From positions 1 to 8,455 of the forward strand of contig CAAGEF010000043.1 in the NCBI GenBank assembly GCA_900768805.1: a DNA stretch of 8,455 nt. Direction: 5' to 3'. A program made the translations under genes and the position numbers. The stretch comes from Clostridia bacterium. GTDB lineage: Bacteria > Bacillota > Clostridia > TANB77 > CAG-508. The notes under the pieces were generated by a model. It ran no database searches, was not told the DNA's origin, and saw only the letters and a list, made by a program, of their open reading frames with translations. Within the stretch, counting starts at the first letter, position 1; the number at the start of each line of letters is the position of its first letter. Of this stretch, positions 1 through 5,800 are shown piece after piece.

Positions 1-207
1 AAAGAAAAATTTAGTGTTTCGGAAATAGAAGATGCAATTCAAGGTGCTTTAGATAAAGGAAGTATAGGACTTATGAATTCATTAACAAAATTATATTTGC
101 AAGATAAACTTACTTTAGAACAAGTAAGATCACAAATAGAAGAAAAAAATTATGCTATTTTAGATAGAATGATTATGCAAAACAAAGGTCAATCAAGAAA
201 AATGTAA
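1..207 (+). CDS. C-terminal end of PilT-like pilus motor ATPase (5' partial)
   Basis: The reading frame is open from base 1 to a TAA at 205-207, giving 68 residues. The segment reads as a helical tail: an amphipathic SEIEDAIQGALDKGSIGLMN stretch, then SLTKLYLQDKLTLEQVRSQI. This resembles the end of PilT/PilB-type secretion ATPases, where a short motif with small residues and Met precedes a helix and a 'g.it.eeA' segment. The nucleotide-binding domain (Walker A, Asp and His boxes) lies upstream of the window, so the call rests on this tail and on the adjacent PilC gene. PilT (retraction) fits the tail somewhat better than PilB (extension), but this is not settled. The next gene starts 24 bases downstream, consistent with one operon. 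A CGGA at 20-23 lies across TCG GAA, so CGG is not in frame there. Confidence 0.7.
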   Translation, partial: KEKFSVSEIEDAIQGALDKGSIGLMNSLTKLYLQDKLTLEQVRSQIEEKNYAILDRMIMQNKGQSRKM

Positions 208-218
208 TCTTAAAATAC

Positions 219-225
219 AAGGAGG
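219..225 (+). promoter_or_regulatory. Ribosome binding site of the pilC-like gene
   Basis: AAGGAGG lies 6 bases before the ATG at 232, a near-ideal anti-16S match and spacing. It fixes the start of the platform-protein gene. Confidence 0.85.
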
Positions 226-231
226 ATAGAA

Positions 232-1584
232 ATGCCAACATACAAATATGTAGCAATGCACCCACAAGGATATAAAGTATCTAATAAAATGACTGCTCCA
301 AATAAAAAAGTGTGTATTGATAAATTAAAAAGAAATAATTTAAGACCCATTTCTGTTAAGCAAACTTTAAGTATTGGTGTGGATGAAAAATCTCCGGCTA
401 GAAAAAATTTGAAAACTAGAACTCAAGCAATACATAAAGAAACTATGTCTGCAATGCTTAAGAAAAAGGCAGATCAAAGAGGTACTTGGATAGATAAACT
501 TGATAAACAATTTGCTGCAAGTCAAAAAATAACAACAAGAGATATAAGAGTTTTCAGTCAAAATTTTTATTTACTAAAAAAAGCAAATTTCAATAATATT
601 CATGCTTTAACAACAGTTGTAGAAACAACTGAAAATCCAAAATTTAGAGCAATATTAGAGGATATTCTTGCTGGAGTAGAAGCTGGAGAATATATGTATT
701 CTACAATGGAATATTATGATACAGTATTCCCATACATATATATAAATATGGTAAAGGTTGGCGAATTATCTGGTTCCTTGGAAAATTCAATGCAAGAAGC
801 TGTTGCATATTTGGAAAGTAGTGATGCTTTAAAAAGAAAAATTAGAAAAATATTACTTCCAAATTTAATAATGTTTGTAGCTTTAACTCTTGGAACATTT
901 TTTGGAACTCTAATTGCAGTTCCAATGTTACAAGGAGTATTCGAAGAAGTTGGGTCAAAAGAATCTCTTCCAGCTTTAACATTATGGTTTTCTGGTGTTT
1001 GTAACCTCATAGTCAAGTATTGGCCTATACCGACCGCTTGTGTAGCAGGATTAGTATTTTTGTTTTTCCAATGGATAAAAACACCAATAGGAAGATATAA
1101 ATTTGATATGTTTAAATATAAAGTTCCAATATTTGGACAATTAATATATTTATTAGATTTTTCGAGATTAATGCAAGGAATTTATCTTAATCTTCAAAAT
1201 GGAATGAGAATTCAAGATGCACTTGAGGTTAGTAAAAATGTTGTAAAAAATACAGTAATGCTTGCAATGGTAGAAACTGCAATAAATAATGTATTTATAG
1301 GAAAATCGTGGATAACACCGTTTGAAGAAGGAAATTTTTCTTCTGCTATGACTACAGAAATGCTTAAAATAGGTATGCAAACAGATTTAACAGAAATGCT
1401 TGGAAAACTTATAGAATATATGGATATAGATATAGATAATACTTTAGAGAAAATAACAAAAGCACTTCCAGAAATCTCGTATCTTTTTGTTGGTGTTGTA
1501 CTTATTTTCTTCGTATTAGTAATACTAGTTCCACTTATCAATGTATACATGGGTGGATGGTTATTCTCAGCTTACGATGTATAA
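232..1584 (+). CDS. pilC: Type IV pilus / type II secretion inner-membrane platform protein (PilC/GspF family)
   Basis: The 450-residue product matches the usual PilC/GspF layout of about 400 residues with two T2SSF repeats. The N-terminus (PTYKYVAMHPQGYKVSNKM, residues 2-20) matches the family opening 'YxYxAxdxxGkxxxG', followed by a KLKRNNLRPISV segment typical of that region. The first cytoplasmic repeat covers about residues 105-207 (IRVFSQNFYLLKKANF, then VKVGELSGSL at 174-183, the conserved GE.sG.L motif). The second covers about 300-412, where the matching motif is degenerate (LKIGMQTDLTEML, 378-390). Hydrophobic segments at about 208-232, 265-283 and 415-440 give the three-helix topology of the family. 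Residues 45-100 form a basic, low-hydrophobicity linker. The protein would be the membrane platform on which the PilB/PilT motors act during pilus assembly and retraction. The PilT-like gene directly upstream supports this. A terminator follows 22 bases after the stop, making this the last gene of its operon. Confidence 0.9.
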   Translation: MPTYKYVAMHPQGYKVSNKMTAPNKKVCIDKLKRNNLRPISVKQTLSIGVDEKSPARKNLKTRTQAIHKETMSAMLKKKADQRGTWIDKLDKQFAASQKITTRDIRVFSQNFYLLKKANFNNIHALTTVVETTENPKFRAILEDILAGVEAGEYMYSTMEYYDTVFPYIYINMVKVGELSGSLENSMQEAVAYLESSDALKRKIRKILLPNLIMFVALTLGTFFGTLIAVPMLQGVFEEVGSKESLPALTLWFSGVCNLIVKYWPIPTACVAGLVFLFFQWIKTPIGRYKFDMFKYKVPIFGQLIYLLDFSRLMQGIYLNLQNGMRIQDALEVSKNVVKNTVMLAMVETAINNVFIGKSWITPFEEGNFSSAMTTEMLKIGMQTDLTEMLGKLIEYMDIDIDNTLEKITKALPEISYLFVGVVLIFFVLVILVPLINVYMGGWLFSAYDV

Positions 1585-1605
1585 TAAAAAAGAAGGGAAT
1601 GTGTA

Positions 1606-1651
1606 AAAAAGAACAAAAGGAGAAAATCTTGATTTCCCTTTTGTTCTTTTT
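1606..1651 (+). terminator. Intrinsic terminator after the pilus operon
   Basis: The arm AAAAAGAACAAAAGG (1606-1620) pairs perfectly over 15 bp with CCTTTTGTTCTTTTT (1637-1651). The loop is 16 bases and can add a short GAAA/TTTC inner stem. The 3' arm ends in a T-run. The A-rich 5' arm would also give a T-run on the other strand, but no minus-strand gene ends here. Confidence 0.85.
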
Positions 1652-1687
1652 ATATTATAGGAATGGTCTTCAAATTTTCTATAATAT
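1652..1687. repeat. 9-bp inverted repeat next to the terminator
   Basis: ATATTATAG (1652-1660) and CTATAATAT (1679-1687) are perfect reverse complements separated by 18 bases. The right arm contains TATAAT (1680-1685), a consensus -10 hexamer, but no convincing -35 lies 16-18 bases upstream. It could be an operator, a second weak hairpin or chance in AT-rich DNA. Confidence 0.4.
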
Positions 1688-1704
1688 AAAGCCTTATGCA
1701 AAAT

Positions 1705-1734
1705 ATGGCACACAAATTTCAAGGGAAATATAAA
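1705..1734 (+). promoter_or_regulatory. Possible promoter of the ROK kinase gene
   Basis: ATGGCA (1705-1710, 4 of 6 match to TTGACA) and TATAAA (1729-1734) are 18 bases apart, and the ATG follows at 1763. The gene sits behind a strong terminator and so needs its own promoter in this gap. TATAAT at 1680-1685 is a rival -10. This is the weaker kind of prediction in such AT-rich sequence. Confidence 0.3.
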
Positions 1735-1762
1735 ATACAGTGCAAATAGAAAGGATTGTAAT

Positions 1763-2669
1763 ATGAAAATAGGAATAGATTTAGGAGGAAGCCATATAGG
1801 AATAGGCTTAGTTGAAGATGATAAAATAATAGCTACAAAAGATAAAATTTTTACAAGAAGTGATAGAGCAGATATAAAAAATTGTATAATAACACAAATA
1901 GAAATATTAGTTAATGAATTATTAGAAGAAAATAATATAAGTAAAAATAATATAGAATTAGTTGGAATGGCATCTCCTGGAACTATAACAGGTGGAAAAA
2001 TAGTAAGAGCAAGTAATTTGAACATTTATGATTTTGATATAGCATCAATTTTAGAAGAAAAATTAGGGCTTCCAGTTATAATAAGAAATGATGCAAAATG
2101 TGCAGCCTTAGCAGAAAAAAAATATGGTGCAATAAAAAATTATGAAGATTGTATATTCTTGGCGATAGGAACTGGAATAGGTGGAGCTGCTTTTATGGGA
2201 AATAAATTATTAGAACCAAGAAGATATTCTGGATTTGAATTCGGTCATATGGTAGTAAATAAAGGTGGAAGAGCTTGTTCTTGTGGAAAAAAAGGATGTT
2301 TTGAAACATATAGTTCAATAAAAGCATTAAAAACAAAAGTTACAGAAACTCTAGATGTAGATAGTGATATTTCAGGACAATATCTAAGAGAACAACTCTT
2401 AATAAAAGATCATCCAGGAGTTAAAGAAGATATAGATGTTTTTTTAGAATATTTAAAAGTTCGGAATATGTAATTTAATAGACATTTTCGAACCTCAAGC
2501 AGTATGTTTTGGTGGAAGTTTTTCATATTATGAAGGAAATCCTGTTTTAGACAAACTATATGAAAAAATAAATCAAGAAAATTCAACTTTTAATGGAAAA
2601 CCATTACCAGATTTTGTTATAGCAAAATATAAAAATAACGCCGGGATAATAGGAGCAACTATAAAATAA
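1763..2669 (+). CDS. ROK-family sugar kinase (glucokinase-like), interrupted by an apparent +1 frameshift at a CGG codon
   Basis: The family phosphorylates glucose or related sugars with ATP in the cytoplasm. The ATG at 1763 has AAGGA at 1751-1755, 7 bases away. Visible motifs in order: phosphate-binding IGIDLGGSHIGIG (3-15); RNDAKCAALAE with presumed catalytic Asp110 (108-118); FLAIGTGIGGAAF (132-144); and the ROK signature FEFGHMV, then ACSCGKKGCFE, with zinc ligands His162, Cys172, Cys174 and Cys179. In the 0 frame the protein stops at 2471-2473 after 236 residues. The remaining conserved end (NLIDIFEPQ, CFGGSFSYYEG, then NAGIIGATIK) lies in the +1 frame and stops at 2667-2669. Skipping C2462 gives 233 + 68 = 301 residues, the normal ROK length, with GICNLIDIFEP matching the family 'GlaNlinifdP' including its conserved Gly. 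No other lesion is visible, which argues against an old pseudogene. The exact sugar cannot be told. The gene is alone between two terminators. Confidence 0.85.
2457..2470 (+). other. Apparent +1 recoding site in the ROK gene (GTT CGG A)
   Basis: The 0 frame is closed by TAA at 2471-2473 and the +1 frame is closed upstream by TAA at 2454-2456. The change of frame must therefore happen within these 14 bases. They contain the in-frame CGG (2462-2464), followed by A. Removing C2462 yields GTT GGA ATA TGT, restoring the Val-Gly-Ile-Cys expected from the ROK family. I see no upstream Shine-Dalgarno-like stimulator and no clear downstream hairpin. A true indel or a sequence error would look the same at this single site; the matching site at 7203-7209 is what raises the chance of recoding. 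Confidence 0.6.
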
Positions 2670-2681
2670 TATAAAAAAATG

Positions 2682-2729
2682 AAATGGGGATTATTATATT
2701 TTTGAAATATAAACAATCTCTATTTTTTT
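2682..2729 (+). terminator. Intrinsic terminator after the ROK kinase gene
   Basis: The outer stem AAATGGGGATT (2682-2692) pairs with AATCTCTATTT (2715-2725), 11 bp with two G-U pairs. After a small internal loop, TTATATTT (2694-2701) pairs with AAATATAA (2705-2712) around a TTG loop. Seven T residues occupy 2723-2729. It starts 12 bases after the +1-frame stop at 2669. That placement fits the gene really ending at 2669 rather than at the 0-frame stop at 2473. Confidence 0.85.
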
Positions 2730-2759
2730 ATTGAATAGAAAGATTATTTGTAGCTGAAT

Positions 2760-2806
2760 TAGAATTACATAAAATACTTCAAATAACAGCTTTTTATGTG
2801 ATTTTA
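2760..2806. repeat. Long imperfect dyad just upstream of a promoter
   Basis: AATTACATAAAA (2763-2774) pairs with TTTTATGTGATT (2792-2803), 12 bp with one G-U pair. It extends outward three more pairs to 2760 and 2806, with a 17-base loop. It ends one base before the -35 of the next promoter. The position suits an operator or a transcription-blocking hairpin. It is not followed by a clean T-run, so a second terminator is less likely. Confidence 0.45.
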
Positions 2807-2807
2807 G

Positions 2808-2836
2808 TTTACTTTTTCTCTAAAATTTGGTAAAAT
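2808..2836 (+). promoter_or_regulatory. Sigma-A-type promoter of the large membrane peptidase gene
   Basis: TTTACT (2808-2813, 4 of 6 to TTGACA), a 17-base spacer and TAAAAT (2831-2836) form a good housekeeping promoter, with an extended -10 TGG at 2828-2830. Transcription would start near 2843, giving a leader of about 34 bases. This supports the ATG at 2877 and makes the TTG at 2841 unusable as a start. Confidence 0.65.
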
Positions 2837-2865
2837 AGAATTGAGAGTTTATCTTTTTTTGAAAT

Positions 2866-2871
2866 GGAGGG
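2866..2871 (+). promoter_or_regulatory. Ribosome binding site that sets the start of the large gene
   Basis: GGAGGG is 5 bases before the ATG at 2877. The same frame is open further upstream to a TTG at 2841, but that codon has no such site and lies at or before the predicted transcription start. The 2877 start gives a protein beginning MNQENNSEEL. Confidence 0.8.
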
Positions 2872-2876
2872 ATAAT

Positions 2877-5800
2877 ATGAATCAAGAGAATAATTCTGAA
2901 GAATTATTAGAACAAGCACAACAAGAAGGTATAGAAAGAAAAGAAGAGGTTTCTAATAACGAATTGCTTAAAAAGGCAACAAATAAAGTAGCTAAAAAAG
3001 CTACAAGTAAAGCTGGTTTAGAGACTGCAAAAAAACAATTAGCTAGTAAAGCAATAAGTCTTTTAGGACCATTACTACCATATATAGCAATAGCTGTTCT
3101 TATAATTTTAGCTCTAATAATGATAATAGGAATTTTAGCATTTTTCCTTACAATGCCAGGTCTTATGCAGGATAAAATTTCTTCTATTTTTGAAGATATA
3201 TCAGTTTCTATGCAATGTTTATATAAAAGTGATGTAGATGCTAAGGTTACAAATGAGGATGTAATAGAACTTGCAAATTATATAAATAATATGGAATATG
3301 ATTTAATTGGATATGGATTTGTAAAACCAGATAGAGATATTAATGTAAAAACAATAGAACAATTACAAGATGAAGGATATCATTTTATAGAAGAAAAAAA
3401 TCCAGATAAAGATAAAGATGGAGAACCAAAAGATTTAATTTTTTTAGTAGATGAAAATGGAAATAAATATGATAAAGAATTTTATTATACAGATGGAAAA
3501 AAATATGGAACAGATGGAAAACCTTATAAAGATGGTGATGGAAATTATACAAGATATGAAATTGGCTATAATTCAAATAATGAAGTTGTAAGCTTGCCAG
3601 AAGATCCATCAAGTGTTTTAAGAACATATGCGATGTCTGAAAGAAGATTATATGTTTTAAGAAATGATGATCAAGGCTTTTTAGAAAGAGTATTCACTTT
3701 TTTAAATGAGGTTTTAAATGGCTATTCTGGTGCTTGGGCACAAGGACTTATAGAATTATTTCCAGCAGTAAACGGAAGAGCAGATGAAGGTAGATATAAT
3801 TTATGGGATTCAATTACAGATGTTTCAAAAGTTGAAATAACAGGAGATAATAAATTATCAGTTAAAGTAGGATGGCTTAATGAACCAATGAAGTTTGAAT
3901 TAGATGGTTGGACAGGAAGATATGGGATGTCTACAGATTTCCTAATTTCTTTGCATTTAGCTACATTATCACCAGATTTAGTAACAACACTTGTTCAAAC
4001 ATATGATACAAGAGTTCAAGTATATTTAGATCATATAGAAGAAGCTACAGTTACAGCATATTTCCGTTCAAATGATGGAAATCAGGATATATTTACTCCG
4101 AGAGAATCTTTGTTAGAAAAGAGGCAAGATAGTGGTTGGAATTATTTTGATAGCTGGTTCTTAAGCAAAAAAGAAGCTAAAGAAATTATGAAAGCATTTA
4201 ATATAAAAAGTTTAACTAGTGGAAAATATACATGTGGAGGAGAAGCTCCATCACAGGTTTTATATTACTCTGGTAAAGGTAGTGAAAGAGTTAATGGTGA
4301 ATGTTTTACAAAAACATTTGATGATATAGATTGGTATGATAATGTATTTAAAGATCAATATTTTTTAGATGATAATAGTTTTTCAGATTGGGAAGAGGCT
4401 TTAAATATAGAAGTTATTAATACAGATAAAGGAGAAACTGCAAAAAATACCGATAAAGATAAATATGTTACAGTAACAAAATCTTCTACAATAACCAAAA
4501 GTGAAGAAACAGCAGAAGATGCTAATGATAATAATGAATCACAAGAAGAGGCTGAAAATAATGGAACTAGTTCTCAAAATAGCGTATCAGTATCTATGCA
4601 TTCAAATAATAACGATTTTAGACCAACAAAATTAGGTAATGTATTAGGTATGCTTAATAAATATTATCAAGCTATAAATACTTCTACAGATTTAAATATT
4701 GTTGAATTTAATCAAGAACAAGATTGTCAATTTAATTTCTGTACTATTTTTGATCCAGAAAGTAAATATTATTTTGAAAATTATTTAAGTTATAATCAAT
4801 TAAAAACAATGGCAAAAGATAGTGATCAATATTATGAATGTGAAATAGCAGTTTGGAAAACTAATGATAGTGGCTTAAAAGAAGGTGACAATGGATATAA
4901 ACCAGAAGAAGATGGAGAAATTGTATTATCTTTATTAGTTAGAAGAACAAATACAGATGAAAACTTTGATTTAGCAGCAATTGCTTATAGAAATTATAGT
5001 AACAGTGAAATGGAAGAAAAAGGCTTTAATCCAAATAAACCAAATGGAGTTACACCTTGTTCAGAAACAGATAGTGATGCAGTGTGTTCAAATTGCAGAA
5101 GATACATAGCAGATATAATATCAGCATTAGGAAAAATAGAAGATGATAGTTATGAAACTTACGAACCATATATAGCTAGAGTAGTAGGAAGTTGGTTTAG
5201 AGATGTTTATATGATTGTTCCAGAAAGTGATGATGATGCCACAAATATTGTATATGATGAATATGAAGATTATGAAGATGGTTCTTTAACTATGGGAAAT
5301 GTAGAAGTAATAAATAATGATTTAGGATTTTTAGAAGGAACTGGAGAATTATGGACAAAATATTTATATGATGATAAAGAATTAGATTATGCATTATTTG
5401 TTATAAATCCAGATGGAAGTTATTTAAGTAGTGATAATGATATAACTGAGTGGAAAAAATACTATCCAGACTTACCAGAAGAAATTTATAATTCAATAGG
5501 TGTATTAGAAAAAGATGGTATTAATTATTACGGATATATATATGTTTATCCAGATACAAATCCAACAGCTTCTGTTTCATCAAAAACTGATGTAGAAATG
5601 TTATTTATGGAAAATAATGTTTCATTTATAAAAAGAGCTGAAACAAGTAAATTGACTTCAGGAGGAACTGCAGTTTCGAATAATGGATGGTCTGCATATA
5701 GTTATTCTGAAAATTGGTCTGATGAAAAAGTTCCTATAGAGGTAGTTGATGCCCCTAAGAAAATTCAACAAATTCATGAAGCTTATAATGCAGCAAAAGA

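Noticed and set aside
20..23. CGGA at 20-23, 3773-3776 and 5531-5534 as further recoding sites
   Set aside because: These span TCG|GAA, AAC|GGA and TAC|GGA; CGG is not a codon there and the protein reads through correctly in one frame.
714..1550. Minus-strand open frames inside the pilC-like gene
   Set aside because: They lie opposite conserved T2SSF sequence and have no recognisable domain or ribosome binding site.
1567..2025. Minus-strand open frame over the terminator and the start of the ROK gene
   Set aside because: It runs through the terminator hairpin and opposite conserved ROK motifs; the product is low-complexity hydrophobic, as expected of an AT-rich antisense shadow.
2462..2462. 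Homopolymer-type sequencing error as the cause of the ROK break
   Set aside because: The extra base is a lone C between T and GG, not a run length error, and the same error would have to recur in the same TCGGA context at 7206. A different kind of error is not excluded.
2440..2475. prfB-like programmed frameshift with an internal Shine-Dalgarno and a stop codon at the slip site
   Set aside because: No purine-rich SD lies just upstream of either site, and the A-site codon is CGG, not a stop.
2760..2806. Dyad as a second terminator of the ROK gene
   Set aside because: The stem is followed by AGTTTAC rather than a T-run, and a convincing terminator already ends at 2729.
2841..2876. TTG at 2841 as an upstream start of the large gene
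   Set aside because: It lies at or before the predicted transcription start and has no ribosome binding site, whereas GGAGGG stands 5 bases before the ATG at 2877.
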